Shown piece by piece: positions 8,007-16,968 of a stretch of DNA of 64,000 nt. The DNA comes from Burkholderia sp. (GTDB lineage: Bacteria; Pseudomonadota; Gammaproteobacteria; Burkholderiales; Burkholderiaceae), in assembly GCA_031253835.1 (NCBI GenBank), contig JAIRVP010000063.1, positions 32,099-96,098 on the forward strand, given 5' to 3'. Numbering within the stretch: the stretch's first letter is position 1; every line of letters starts with the position of its first letter. The notes beneath the pieces were generated by a model. That model did not search any database, had not been told where the DNA came from, and saw nothing but the letters and a program-made list of their open reading frames with translations. The translations under genes and the position numbers were made by a program.

Positions 8007-9290
8007 TCAGGCCGCCTGCGCGGCTGCGCGCGACGGGCCGCGGTTGATCCGCAGCACGATCAGCGCGCCGACGATGCACAGCCCGCCCGAGATCATCGAC
8101 GCGATCGTGTAGGTGCCGAGGCTTGCGCGCAGCAGCCCTGCGCCGAGCGCCGCGAACGCCGCGCCGAGCTGGTGGCCGGCGACGATCCAGCCGAACACGA
8201 CCGGCGCCGCGGCCTTGCCGAACACGTCGGTCGCGAGCCGCACGGTCGGCGGCACGGTCGCGATCCAGTCGAGCCCGTAGAACATCGCGAACAGCGGCAG
8301 CCCGAAGAAATCGATCCCGAACGCATGCGGCAGGTAGATCAGCGACAGCCCGCGCAGCCCGTAGTACCAGAACAGCAGCACGCGGTTGTCGTAGCGATCG
8401 GACAGCCAGCCCGACAACGTCGTGCCGAACAGGTCGAACACGCCCATCGCCGCGAGCAGCGACGCGCCCTGCACTTCGGTCATCCCGTAGTCGCTGCACA
8501 TCGCGATCAGGTGCGTGCCGACGTAGCCGTTGGTGCTCGCGCCGCAGATGAAGAAGCTGAAGAACAGCAGCCAGAAGTCGCGTGAACGGCTCGCCATCAG
8601 CAGCGTGCGGAACGCGACCGCGAGCGGGTTCTCCTTCGACGCATCGGGCGCGGCCGGCGCATCGGCCGGTTCGCCGTACGGGCGCAGCTGCACGTCGGCC
8701 GGCCGCTCGGGCAGCAGGAAGGCGACGAGCGGAATCACGATCGCGGCCGCCACCGCGACGACCAGCACGACCGGCCGCCAGCCGTGGTGCTGCGCGATCG
8801 CCGCGAGCATCGGCAGGAACACGAGCTGGCCGGTGGCCGTGCTCGCGGTCAGGATCCCCATCACGAGGCCGCGCCGCGCATGGAACCAGCGCGTGACGAA
8901 GGTCGCGGACAGCGTCAGCGCGACGACGCCCGTCGAGCAGCCGACCATCAGGCCCCAGATCACGACCATCTGCCAGCTCTGCGTCATCATCGACGACAGC
9001 GCGACTCCCACGCTCATCGTCACGAGCGCCGTGAGGATCGTCGGGCGCAGCCCGAAGCGCTGCATCGCGGCGGCCGCGAACGGGCCCGTCAGGCCGTACA
9101 GCGCGATGTTCACCGAGATCGCCAGCGAAATCGCCGCCCGGCTCCAGCCGAGCTCGCGCTCGAGCGGCACCATCAGCACGCTCGGTGTCGCGCGCGTGCC
9201 GGCCGCCGCCAGCAGGATCAGGAATACCACCGCCGCCGCGAGCCATCCGTAGTGGAAGCGCCCGCCGATTCGTGTCACTGCCCAGTTCAT
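8007..9290 (-). CDS. Major facilitator superfamily transporter
   Basis: A 427-residue, twelve-helix MFS protein. The N-terminal helix starts GRFHYGWLAAAVVFLILL, and the loop between helices 2 and 3 is GPFAAAAMQRFGLRP, an MFS-type motif. The cytoplasmic loop FHARRGLVMGI fits the monocarboxylate/oxalate-like subgroup, so an organic acid substrate is possible but unproven. The start at 9290 (MNWAVTRIGG) is chosen because an upstream in-frame ATG adds a basic, unconserved tail. It is divergent from a TetR regulator, with two operator-like palindromes in the shared upstream region, so repression by that regulator is likely. Confidence 0.88.
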   Translation of the reverse strand: MNWAVTRIGGRFHYGWLAAAVVFLILLAAAGTRATPSVLMVPLERELGWSRAAISLAISVNIALYGLTGPFAAAAMQRFGLRPTILTALVTMSVGVALSSMMTQSWQMVVIWGLMVGCSTGVVALTLSATFVTRWFHARRGLVMGILTASTATGQLVFLPMLAAIAQHHGWRPVVLVVAVAAAIVIPLVAFLLPERPADVQLRPYGEPADAPAAPDASKENPLAVAFRTLLMASRSRDFWLLFFSFFICGASTNGYVGTHLIAMCSDYGMTEVQGASLLAAMGVFDLFGTTLSGWLSDRYDNRVLLFWYYGLRGLSLIYLPHAFGIDFFGLPLFAMFYGLDWIATVPPTVRLATDVFGKAAAPVVFGWIVAGHQLGAAFAALGAGLLRASLGTYTIASMISGGLCIVGALIVLRINRGPSRAAAQAA

Positions 9291-9424
9291 CTTCGCGTTC
9301 TCCAGTTGGCGGTGCCGGCGCCATCGCACCTCCTCCGCCCCAACCAGGCCACCTCCGCCGCACCTTTCAACATCGGCTGACCCGGGCCGACGCTTGGCAT
9401 TTGTCTGTCGATCCGGCCGCGATT

Positions 9425-9440
9425 GTTACCGACCGGTCAC
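9425..9440. promoter_or_regulatory. Candidate TetR operator, site 1
   Basis: gttaccgaccggtcac is an inverted repeat with one mismatched pair, and its left arm gttacc repeats that of site 2, 34 bases away centre to centre. It lies between the divergent MFS and TetR genes. Confidence 0.6.
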
Positions 9441-9458
9441 AAGTGTGTTGCGATCGTA

Positions 9459-9474
9459 GTTACCAGTCGGTAAC
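9459..9474. promoter_or_regulatory. Candidate TetR operator, site 2
   Basis: gttacc-agtc-ggtaac is a perfect 6+6 inverted repeat 36 bases before the TetR start codon. Autoregulation of the TetR gene and control of the MFS gene are inferred from position. Confidence 0.68.
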
Positions 9475-9509
9475 ATGTCAAGCAATTCACTACGCAGCCG
9501 AGGGTCATC

Positions 9510-10130
9510 ATGTCGGGCATCGAGATCGCCAAACCGCTGGCGCGCCGCACGCGCCGGCCGATCGACGGCGCCACCGCGCAGGAGCACCTGCTGCGCGCCG
9601 CCGAGGAGCTGTTTTACAAGGAAGGGGTGCGCACGGTCGGCGTCGAGGCCGTCGTGGAGCGCGCGGGCGTCAACAAGATGAGCCTGTACCGCCAGTTCTC
9701 GTCGAAGGACGAGCTGATCCTCGCGTACCTGGAACGGATGGATGCGTGCTTCTTCGAACGCCTCGACACGAGCGCCGCGAAGCACCCGGGCCAGCCGAAG
9801 GCGCAGTTGATCCAGTATTTCGTCGATCTTGCCGAGCGCGCGACGCAGAAGGACTACCGCGGCTGCCCATTCGTCAACGTCGCCGCCGAATTCCCGGATG
9901 CGTCGCACCCGGCGCGCGAGCGCGTCGCGCAGAACAAGGAACAGTTGATGAAGCGGCTCGTCGCGCTGTGCGAAGGCGCCGGCGCGCGGCAGCCGAAGGC
10001 GCTGGCCGACGCACTTGCGCTGGTGGTCGAAGGCATCTACGCGGCGAGCCAGACATACCGGCACGGCGAAACGCCGATCGGCACCGCGCCCGCGCTCGTC
10101 ACGCAGTTGATCGAAGCCGCGTGCGCTTGA
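9510..10130 (+). CDS. TetR/AcrR family transcriptional regulator
   Basis: A 206-residue one-component regulator. The N-terminal helix-turn-helix is readable as LLRAAEELFYKEGVRTVGVEAVVERAGVNKMSLYRQFSSKDELI (about residues 27-70, quoted here only by its ends LLRAAEELFY and YRQFSSKDEL), exactly as in the family. The rest is a variable ligand-binding domain with YRGCPFVNVAAEFPD, a segment common in regulators controlling efflux or detoxification genes. It is divergent from the MFS transporter, and two gttacc/ggtaac-type palindromes lie between them, so it probably represses both. The inducer is unknown. Confidence 0.92.
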   Translation: MSGIEIAKPLARRTRRPIDGATAQEHLLRAAEELFYKEGVRTVGVEAVVERAGVNKMSLYRQFSSKDELILAYLERMDACFFERLDTSAAKHPGQPKAQLIQYFVDLAERATQKDYRGCPFVNVAAEFPDASHPARERVAQNKEQLMKRLVALCEGAGARQPKALADALALVVEGIYAASQTYRHGETPIGTAPALVTQLIEAACA

Positions 10131-10206
10131 CGGGGCGCATGCGCCCGCGCACGGCGGGCCCGCTACAATGCGGCCCTCGCCGTTCTTCCGCCCGACTGGT
10201 TTCACG

Positions 10207-10779
10207 ATGACCGACACTCGCCCCGAATCGCACGACGACATCCTCGCCGCCACGCGGCACTGGCTCGCGCGCGCGGTGATCGGGCTCAATCTGTGCCCGT
10301 TCGCGAAAAGCGTCTATGTGAAGGAACAGGTGCGCTACGCGATCAGCGACGCGACGACGCTGGAAGATGCGCTTGCCGAACTCGAAACCGAGCTGCGCGC
10401 GCTCGAAGCGGCGGATCCGCAGCAGGTCGACACGACGCTCGTGATCTTCCCGCATGCGTTCGCCGATTTCGTCGACTACAACGACGCGCTGTTCTTTGCC
10501 GAGCGGCTCGTGCAGCAGCTGCGGCTCGACGGCGTGCTGCAGATCGCGAGCTTCCATCCGCAATACCGGTTCGACGGCACCGAGCCCGACGACATCGAGA
10601 ACTACACGAACCGCGCGCCGTATCCGATCCTGCACCTGCTGCGCGAGGACAGCATCGCGCGCGCGGTCGACGCGTTTCCGGACGCGTCCGCGATCTACGA
10701 AAAGAATCAGGAAACGCTGCGCCGCCTCGGCCACGACGGCTGGCGCGAATGGATGCGCCGGCCGGGCGACGACGTCTGA
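10207..10779 (+). CDS. DUF1415 family protein
   Basis: A 190-residue cytoplasmic protein of unknown function. The segment IGLNLCPFAKSVYVKEQVRY near the N terminus and IASFHPQYRFDGTEPDDIENYTNR-type residues in the middle are the conserved parts of DUF1415 as remembered. The family is widespread in proteobacteria, with a conserved Cys-Pro-Phe motif but no established reaction. The start at 10207 (MTDTRPESHDDI) is preferred over an in-frame ATG 13 codons upstream that adds an unconserved peptide. The gene follows the TetR gene by 76 bases and may have its own promoter. Confidence 0.85.
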   Translation: MTDTRPESHDDILAATRHWLARAVIGLNLCPFAKSVYVKEQVRYAISDATTLEDALAELETELRALEAADPQQVDTTLVIFPHAFADFVDYNDALFFAERLVQQLRLDGVLQIASFHPQYRFDGTEPDDIENYTNRAPYPILHLLREDSIARAVDAFPDASAIYEKNQETLRRLGHDGWREWMRRPGDDV

Positions 10780-10807
10780 CGTTCCGCGCGGGCCCGCGGG
10801 CCGGGCG

Positions 10808-11698
10808 TCAGCCTTCGGCCGGTTCGACCGCCTCGCCGCCTGCCGCCGCGGCTTCCGCCACGAAGAAGCGCTCGTTCAGTTCGGCGAGGCCGAACATCCC
10901 GAGGATCTCGTTCAACCGCTCGCCGGGCCGCCGGCGCGGCAGGTTCTTGTACTGCGCGATGATCAGCTCGTTCTTCATCGAATGTTCCCAGCCGACCAGT
11001 TCCGTCACGCTGACCTGGTAGCCGTGCGCCTCGAGCTGCAGGCAGCGCAGCACATTCGTGATCTGGCTGCCGAATTCGCGCGTATGCAGCGGATGGCGCC
11101 ACACCTCGGTCAGCGCGTTCGCGAGCGATTTGCCCTTGTTCTTGCGCAGCACGCCTGCGACTTCCGCCTGGCAGCACGGCACCAGCACGATGTGCTGCGC
11201 GCGCTTCGCGAGCGCGAAGCGGATCGCGTCGTCGGTCGCCGTGTCGCACGCGTGCAGCGCGGTCACGACGTCGACGGTTTCGGGCAACTGCGGCGACGTG
11301 ATCGAATCGGCGACCGACAGGTTCAGGAACGACATGCCGCCGAACCCGAGCCGCGCGGCGAGCTCGGTCGAGCGCGTGACGAGCTCCTCGCGCGTCTCGA
11401 TGCCGTACACGTGCGACGCGAACGCCGGCGTGCCGTGCCCCGGCTGCTGCTTGAAGAACAGGTCGTACAGGATGAAGCCGAGATACGACTTGCCGGCACC
11501 GTGATCGACGAGCGTCACGGTACGCTTGTCGGCCTGCACGCCGGCGAGCAGCGGCTCGATGAACTGGAACAGGTGATAGACCTGCTTCAGCTTGCGGCGG
11601 CTGTCCTGGTTCAGCTTCCCGTCGCGGGTAAGGATGTGCAGTTCCTTCAGCAGCTCGACGGATTGCTCGGGGCGGATTTCGTGGGTCTTGTTCGACAT
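10808..11698 (-). CDS. Class I SAM-dependent methyltransferase
   Basis: A 296-residue protein. SAM-binding motif I is LVDHGAGKSYLGFILYDLFF (about residues 82-101), with the GxGKxYLG pattern of the Methyltransf_31/RRNAD-like group, followed by the family-typical VVTALHACDTATDDAIRFAL and HIVLVPCCQAEV. Related proteins are annotated as RNA or small-molecule methyltransferases; the substrate is unknown here. The start at 11698 (MSNKTHEIRPEQS) is chosen over an ATG seven codons upstream, as conserved helices begin immediately after it. Convergent with DUF1415; 89 bases separate it from the next methyltransferase gene, transcribed in the same direction. Confidence 0.82.
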   Translation of the reverse strand: MSNKTHEIRPEQSVELLKELHILTRDGKLNQDSRRKLKQVYHLFQFIEPLLAGVQADKRTVTLVDHGAGKSYLGFILYDLFFKQQPGHGTPAFASHVYGIETREELVTRSTELAARLGFGGMSFLNLSVADSITSPQLPETVDVVTALHACDTATDDAIRFALAKRAQHIVLVPCCQAEVAGVLRKNKGKSLANALTEVWRHPLHTREFGSQITNVLRCLQLEAHGYQVSVTELVGWEHSMKNELIIAQYKNLPRRRPGERLNEILGMFGLAELNERFFVAEAAAAGGEAVEPAEG

Positions 11699-11787
11699 CG
11701 TGATGCGGCGCCCGGCCACGGTCGGTCGACCACGGCCCGGCGGCGGGAATTCGTGAGGAATGGCGACAGTTTACCGAAAATGCGCGG

Positions 11788-12921
11788 TCAGGCTCGCGCG
11801 CCGAGCCGCCACAGCGACGTGACCTCGGCACTGCGCGCCGCGTGCAGCGGATCGTCGGCGTCCGTCGACTTCGGGTGCGCGGGACGGATGTCGTCGCGGC
11901 CGAGCACGACGAGGCCCGCTTCGTCGATCCATTGCAGCAGCGACTCGCGCGGCCGCAGGCCGAGATGCTCGGCAAAATCGGACAGGATCAGCCAGCCTTC
12001 GCCGCCCGGCTCGAGGTGCGCGGCGAGCCCCGCGAGGAAGCCGCGCAGCATGCGGCTGTCGGGGTCGTAGACCGCGTATTCGATCGGCGCGCTCGGTCGG
12101 GCCGGCACCCACGGCGGGTTGCACACCACGAGTGGCGCACGGCCGGCCGGAAAGAGATCGGCCTCGACGACGTCGACCTGGCCGGCATGACCGAGCCGCG
12201 TGACGTTCTCGCGCGCACAGGCCAGCGCACGCGGATCCTGGTCGGTCGCGACGATGCGCTCGACGCCGCGCGATGCGAGCACGGCCGCCAGCACGCCGGT
12301 GCCGGTGCCGATGTCGAACGCGAGCGACGTCGCCGGCAGCGGCGCGCGCGCGACGAGATCGACGTATTCGCCGCGCACCGGCGAGAACACGCCGTAGTGC
12401 GGGTGAATCGGCGCGCCGCCGAGCGCCGGAATCGGTACGCCCTTCTTGCGCCACTCATGGGCACCGACGAGACCGAGCAGTTCGCGCAGCGACACGACCG
12501 ACGGCGCGCCGCCGGGGCCGTACGCTTCCTCGCATGCGGCCCGCACGTCGGGCGCACGGCGCAACGGGATCGTGTAGTCGGCGTCGAGCGGGATCAGCAG
12601 CATGCCGAGCGTGCGGGCACGCTGAGACTGCGCGAGACGATGCAGGTTGAATGCGTCGACACCGGCCGCGGCTTTCGCCTTCTTCGGCTTGCGTTCGACC
12701 CGGCGCGCCATCGCCTGCACGAGCTGGCGCGCATTCTGGAAATCGCCCTGCCAGACGAGTGCAGTGCCCTCGCACGCAAGGCGGTAGGCCGCGTCGGCGG
12801 TGAGGCGATCGTCGGCGGGCACCGCGCGCTTCGGCGGTTGCACGCCGGCTTCTGAGCGCCAGCGCACGGCATGATCGGCGCCGTCGGCGTCGGTCCAGTG
12901 GAAAACAGGGGAATCGGTCAC
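11788..12921 (-). CDS. Methyltransferase with NPPW motif (HemK/RsmC-like small domain)
   Basis: A 377-residue protein with a class I methyltransferase domain in its second half. Motif I is FDIGTGTGVLAAVLASRG (about residues 192-210), the acidic loop is VATDQDPRALACARENV, and motif IV is VVCNPPWVP. NPPY/W motifs are found in enzymes that methylate amide or exocyclic nitrogens of glutamine, adenine or guanine. The N-terminal half, with basic RRVERKPKKAKAAAG, may bind the substrate. Its target cannot be named. It could be cotranscribed with the downstream methyltransferase gene. Confidence 0.82.
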   Translation of the reverse strand: MTDSPVFHWTDADGADHAVRWRSEAGVQPPKRAVPADDRLTADAAYRLACEGTALVWQGDFQNARQLVQAMARRVERKPKKAKAAAGVDAFNLHRLAQSQRARTLGMLLIPLDADYTIPLRRAPDVRAACEEAYGPGGAPSVVSLRELLGLVGAHEWRKKGVPIPALGGAPIHPHYGVFSPVRGEYVDLVARAPLPATSLAFDIGTGTGVLAAVLASRGVERIVATDQDPRALACARENVTRLGHAGQVDVVEADLFPAGRAPLVVCNPPWVPARPSAPIEYAVYDPDSRMLRGFLAGLAAHLEPGGEGWLILSDFAEHLGLRPRESLLQWIDEAGLVVLGRDDIRPAHPKSTDADDPLHAARSAEVTSLWRLGARA

Positions 12922-13057
12922 GCGAACTCGGTTACGGTTGGCTTCAACGGCGGCGGGAATTCACCGCGCGGACCACACCATACCGCGCTTTGCCCGACCC
13001 GGCAAAACGGGCGCCGCCACGCATGCCGGAAGGCGCGGGTCGCGGCGCGACGGACGA

Positions 13058-13390
13058 TCAGGCCAGGTCGAAGGCTTCCGCGACGGGCGCATCGCGCTTG
13101 ACGGCCGCAATGCCGTTCTCGCGCGCTTGCACGCTCGAGTAGGTTTCGCTGGTACCGATGACCTGGTGATTCGCGGCCTTCAGGTTGAACATCGGCTCGC
13201 CGTTGTGGGCAAGCTTCCGTTCGTAACGCTCGTCCAGCGGCGCATTTTCCCGCACGGACGCGATCCCGTTTCTCGCGCCGCTTTTCTCTCGGTACCGCTC
13301 GCTCGCGAGGATGATCTCGCCGTTCGCCGACTTCAGGTGGAAGTAGTACTGACCGTCAGTGGCTTTCTTGAGCTCGAATTTTGCCGCCAT
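13058..13390 (-). CDS. YegP family protein, two DUF1508 repeats
   Basis: A 110-residue protein made of two tandem copies of a beta-beta-beta-alpha repeat: KATDGQYYFHLKSANGEIIL...SERY, then RKLAHNGEPMFNLKAANHQVIG...SETY. Each ends with an NGIASVRENAP/NGIAAVKRDAP helix. The fold is known structurally from the YegP family, but no activity is established. The start at 13390 (MAAKFELKKA) follows an aggag ribosome-binding site; an ORF extension upstream is not supported. The gene stands alone with GC composition like its neighbours. Confidence 0.92.
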   Translation of the reverse strand: MAAKFELKKATDGQYYFHLKSANGEIILASERYREKSGARNGIASVRENAPLDERYERKLAHNGEPMFNLKAANHQVIGTSETYSSVQARENGIAAVKRDAPVAEAFDLA

Positions 13391-13543
13391 GGTTTTCTCC
13401 TGGAAGAATGTCCGGCCCTCGGACACCGGCCAGTCTAGGGGCATCACCATCAAAAATCGAGATCACATCGAAATGAACGTTGAAGACCGTCAAATGGTCA
13501 ATTTTCATTGACACTTGACCGACGTTGACCACAACCACCCAAA

Positions 13544-14038
13544 CTACCCGCCCCACCCCGGCATGACGGGCATGCGCAGCGTACCCGCGTCGTTGAAATG
13601 CACGGTGCCGAGCACGCCGCCCGCGAGCCGGCCACGCAGCGCATACGGCAGCTCGCCGTTCGCGGCCGCGCCCGGCAGGTTCCACGCCTGCCGCGCGGCG
13701 GCGAAGGCCGATACCGAAACGGGCACGTCGAGCACGGCTTCACCGAAACGCGGCACGGTGCCCGAGCGATCGCTGACGCCGCTCGCGAACGGCGTGCCGT
13801 TCAGGTCGAGCGCGACCGAGATGCCGTCGTATTCGATCGGTGCATCGTTCGGATTCTGCACGCGCAGCTTCAGGTTGAAGCGCATCTCGAGCCCCTGCCC
13901 GACAAGCGGGTCGAGCCCGGCGACCGACACGCGCACGGGGTCGCGCGTCAGCCCCGCACAACCGCCGAGCAGCAGCACGGCGGCGAACAACATCGGCACG
14001 GCGCGCAGCGATGCGATACGGAACAGGGTACGTGGCAT
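13544..14038 (-). CDS. LEA type 2 (water-stress/Hin1 domain) lipoprotein
   Basis: A 164-residue predicted lipoprotein. The signal peptide has hydrophobic core VPMLFAAVLLL and lipobox LGGC, giving an acylated Cys at about residue 27. The mature part contains VSVAGLDPL, LRVQNPNDAPIEYDGISVAL and LDLNGTPFASGVSD, the pattern of the late-embryogenesis-abundant group 2 beta-sandwich. Bacterial members are outer-membrane or periplasmic proteins associated with desiccation or oxidative stress, without defined biochemistry. About 640 bases without a gene separate its start from the M1 peptidase gene. Confidence 0.85.
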   Translation of the reverse strand: MPRTLFRIASLRAVPMLFAAVLLLGGCAGLTRDPVRVSVAGLDPLVGQGLEMRFNLKLRVQNPNDAPIEYDGISVALDLNGTPFASGVSDRSGTVPRFGEAVLDVPVSVSAFAAARQAWNLPGAAANGELPYALRGRLAGGVLGTVHFNDAGTLRMPVMPGWGG

Positions 14039-14678
14039 GGAAGGTCTCCTCGCGGCGATCGGTGAGCGGGTCGTCGATGCATTGTACCGAGCGCGCCGCC
14101 CTGCGCCGGATTTCGTAGTTTCTGCAGCGGCACAAGATCGTTAATAGATTAAAACTACGAATTAGACAGCTAAACAGAAAGCGAATTAATGACTTCCAGC
14201 ATTCAATGAAGCGCAAAAAAATCAATAGATGCCATTTCTAAATTTTTCGTTTCCTTTACCCAAAACCATCAAGTATATTTACGCATCCTTGGAGCAAGCC
14301 GACAAACCTTGAAGCCGCATGACGGCGAATTTACGGAATGGCGACACGCCTTCCTTCCGTCCTGCGGACTGGCCCGGCCAGCCCCGTAGGTCGTCGGTTC
14401 AAAGGGATTGCGCGCCCGCGCCGGGCGTGCGGCCCCGTGTCGTGCGCGCGAAATCAATTCAGTACAACACGCGCCCGGCCATTTTGAACTGGCAAGTTAA
14501 CCAATATCCGGAAATCCAGAGGGGGCAGTAAACCATGATTACCTTCACGTAGTCGGCTACCGTCTTTCCGAATAATCCGTCATTGCCATTTTTTCGCCGT
14601 TAATTAACGGCGAGGAGATTGCTTTTGCCGGCGTTTTCGCAGCACTGAACGATTCTTTCTACAATCGAGGTTTCAGTC
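14039..14678. other. 640-base intergenic region upstream of the M1 peptidase gene
   Basis: The stretch 14130-14290 is markedly AT-rich compared with everything around it and includes attaatagattaaaac-type sequence. It is followed by a GC-rich piece (14330-14460) and another AT-rich part. Open frames here are short and show no recognisable protein. It probably holds the promoters of the divergent lipoprotein and peptidase genes; the only clear structure is the palindrome at 14595-14612. Confidence 0.5.
14595..14612. repeat. Perfect 18-base palindrome
   Basis: cgccgttaattaacggcg is self-complementary over all 18 bases and lies 67 bases before the M1 peptidase start. It could be an operator or the foot of a leader hairpin; no regulator can be assigned. 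Confidence 0.6.
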
Positions 14679-16847
14679 ATGTCGATCCATATTCGCAAGA
14701 TGCGTTATCTGCCGCTCGTCGCCGCACTGGCACTCGCCGGGTGCGGCGGCGACGACGGCGGCGCAGGCTCCGCTTCCGCGCTCAGCTCCGCCGGCGCGCC
14801 GCATACGGGCTCGTCGCCCGCCGTCACCGCGCCGCCGAGCGCATCCAACGTCGACAAGAGCGTGTCGCCTGTCGAGTTGCCGGCCACCGTGGTACCCGTG
14901 AACTACCGGCTGTGGTTCCGCCCGAACGAAGCGCTGAACGCGTTCGACGGCCGCGCCGATGTCGAAATCAAGGTGCTGAAGCCGGTCAACAACATCGTGA
15001 TCGCCGGCCACCGGATCAAGTTCACGAACGGCCGCATCACGCTGCAGCCGGGCAACATCCAGCTGATCGCGACGCCGCAGGACAAGGGCGACTTCTACCA
15101 GCTGCGCCCCGTGAGCGGCACGATCTCGCCGGGCAACTATTCGCTGCACATGGAGTGGTCGGGCATCATCAACTTCAAGTCGTATGACGATCCGGTCGCG
15201 AAGACGGGCGGCAGCTGCGGCGACGATCCGTATCCGGGCTGCTCGGCCGCGGAAGGCGTCTTCCGCGTCGACCTGAAGGGCACCGACGGCAAGACGAGCG
15301 GCGCGATCCTGACGCAGGGCGAAACCAACCTGTCGCGCCAGTGGTTCCCGGGCTGGGACGAACCGGCCTTCCGCCCGACCTATGAAGTGACGGCCGAAGT
15401 GCCGCAGAGCTGGCGCGTCGTGTCGAACGCGGCCGAGAAGCCGTCGACCAACGTCGGCGGCGGCTACAAGCTCGTGCAGTTCGAGAAGACCCCGCCGATG
15501 CCGTCGTACCTGCTGTTCTTCGGCGGCGGCCTGTTCGACACGTACGAGGACGACTTCACGAGCCCGCTGCCGGGCGGCAAGGGCGGCCTGCACCTGCGCG
15601 TGTTCACGCCGCCGGGCATGAGCGACTGGGCGAAGCCGGCGATGGACCGCACCAAGCAGGCGCTCGACTTCTACTACCGCTACACGGGCATCGCGCTGCC
15701 GCTGACGAAGTTCGACACGGTGGCCGCGAACGACGCGTTCAAGGAGCAGAAGGACCTGAACTTCGGCGGGATGGAGAACTGGGGGTCGATCCTCGAGTTC
15801 GCCGACGACATCCTGCCGCAGCCGGGCCAGCCGATGTCGCACTACGGCAACGAGGTGCTGACGCACGAAGTCGCGCACCAGTGGTTCGGCGACCTCGTCA
15901 CGACCGACTGGTGGGACAACGTGTGGCTCAACGAATCGTTCGCGACGTTCTTCGAGACGAAGACGACGATCCAGTTCTTCCCCAACGAGTTCAGCTGGCT
16001 CGACCAGGTGAAGAACAAGTATCGCGTGATCAATCGTGACATCGGCCCGAACGCGTTCCCGGTCGCGCCGAACTTCAACGACTGGGCGTCGAACGACTTC
16101 GTGCTGAGCGCCAGCGCGTTCACGTACGACAAGGGCGGCCACGTGCTGAAGACGCTCGAGAACTATCTCGGCGAACAGACGCTGCGCAAGGGCCTGCAGC
16201 AGTACCTGGTCGACTACTCGTTCGGCAACGGCACGCCGAAGCGTCTGTGGGATGCGCTGTCGAAGGAAAGCGGCCAGGCGGTCGGCCCGATCGGCGACAG
16301 CTACGTGCGCCAGACCGGCGTGCCGCTGATCTCGCTCGACACGCAGTGCGACATGACGAAGAACCAGACGGTCGTCACGCTGAAGCAGCAGCCGTTCCCG
16401 AACAAGAACGCGTACCCGGGCCTGCAATGGACGGTGCCGATCACGCTCGCGTACGGCCAGGGGCTCGCGAAACGCACGACGCTCGCGCTGAAGGACACGC
16501 AGACGCAGACGCGGATCGACGGTTGCACGGGCGTGGTCGCCGACCCGAGCGGTCTCGACTACTACGTCGTGAACTACAGCGACGCGGCCTGGAGCGGGCT
16601 GCTCACGCAGGTCAACGGCTCTGTCGACCCGGTGCTGCTGGCGAACCTGAAGAGCGAAGCCGCGCTGCTCGTCGCGAACAACCTCGCGCCGGCCTCGCGC
16701 TCGACGTCGATCGGCTCGGTCGCTTCGCCGGCCGCGATGAAGCTGCGCCAGACGCCGACCTTCGGCGGCGTCGAGCTGACGACGAAGGAACGCCCGGCAC
16801 TGCACTACCAGGGCATCTTCAAGCCGCGCAAGGTAGTGACGCAGTAA
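14679..16847 (+). CDS. Secreted M1-family zinc metallopeptidase (lipoprotein)
   Basis: A 722-residue aminopeptidase of the M1 (aminopeptidase N) family. The signal peptide ends in the lipobox ALAGC (Cys near residue 23), so it should be anchored in the periplasm. The exopeptidase motif appears as GGMENWGSI (about residues 362-370), and the zinc site HEVAHQWFGDL (about 397) is followed 18 residues later by the third ligand in WLNESFA. These are the complete catalytic residues. A C-terminal helical domain follows. The family removes N-terminal residues from peptides; here nutrition or envelope protein turnover is plausible. A strong terminator follows. Confidence 0.92.
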   Translation: MSIHIRKMRYLPLVAALALAGCGGDDGGAGSASALSSAGAPHTGSSPAVTAPPSASNVDKSVSPVELPATVVPVNYRLWFRPNEALNAFDGRADVEIKVLKPVNNIVIAGHRIKFTNGRITLQPGNIQLIATPQDKGDFYQLRPVSGTISPGNYSLHMEWSGIINFKSYDDPVAKTGGSCGDDPYPGCSAAEGVFRVDLKGTDGKTSGAILTQGETNLSRQWFPGWDEPAFRPTYEVTAEVPQSWRVVSNAAEKPSTNVGGGYKLVQFEKTPPMPSYLLFFGGGLFDTYEDDFTSPLPGGKGGLHLRVFTPPGMSDWAKPAMDRTKQALDFYYRYTGIALPLTKFDTVAANDAFKEQKDLNFGGMENWGSILEFADDILPQPGQPMSHYGNEVLTHEVAHQWFGDLVTTDWWDNVWLNESFATFFETKTTIQFFPNEFSWLDQVKNKYRVINRDIGPNAFPVAPNFNDWASNDFVLSASAFTYDKGGHVLKTLENYLGEQTLRKGLQQYLVDYSFGNGTPKRLWDALSKESGQAVGPIGDSYVRQTGVPLISLDTQCDMTKNQTVVTLKQQPFPNKNAYPGLQWTVPITLAYGQGLAKRTTLALKDTQTQTRIDGCTGVVADPSGLDYYVVNYSDAAWSGLLTQVNGSVDPVLLANLKSEAALLVANNLAPASRSTSIGSVASPAAMKLRQTPTFGGVELTTKERPALHYQGIFKPRKVVTQ

Positions 16848-16917
16848 CGGTGCGCATCCGGCCGGCGCCGCGCAGCCTGCGGCGCCGGCCGGCGTACCGG
16901 CTTCTCCGACCTTTGAC

Positions 16918-16944
16918 GGGCCTCGCATGCGAGGCCCTTTTTTA
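16918..16944 (+). terminator. Rho-independent terminator after the M1 peptidase gene
   Basis: gggcctcgca/tgcgaggccc is a perfect 20-base inverted repeat (16918-16937) directly followed by seven Ts. Confidence 0.9.
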
Positions 16945-16968
16945 TTGCCGCCCGGCGCCCGCCTGCCG

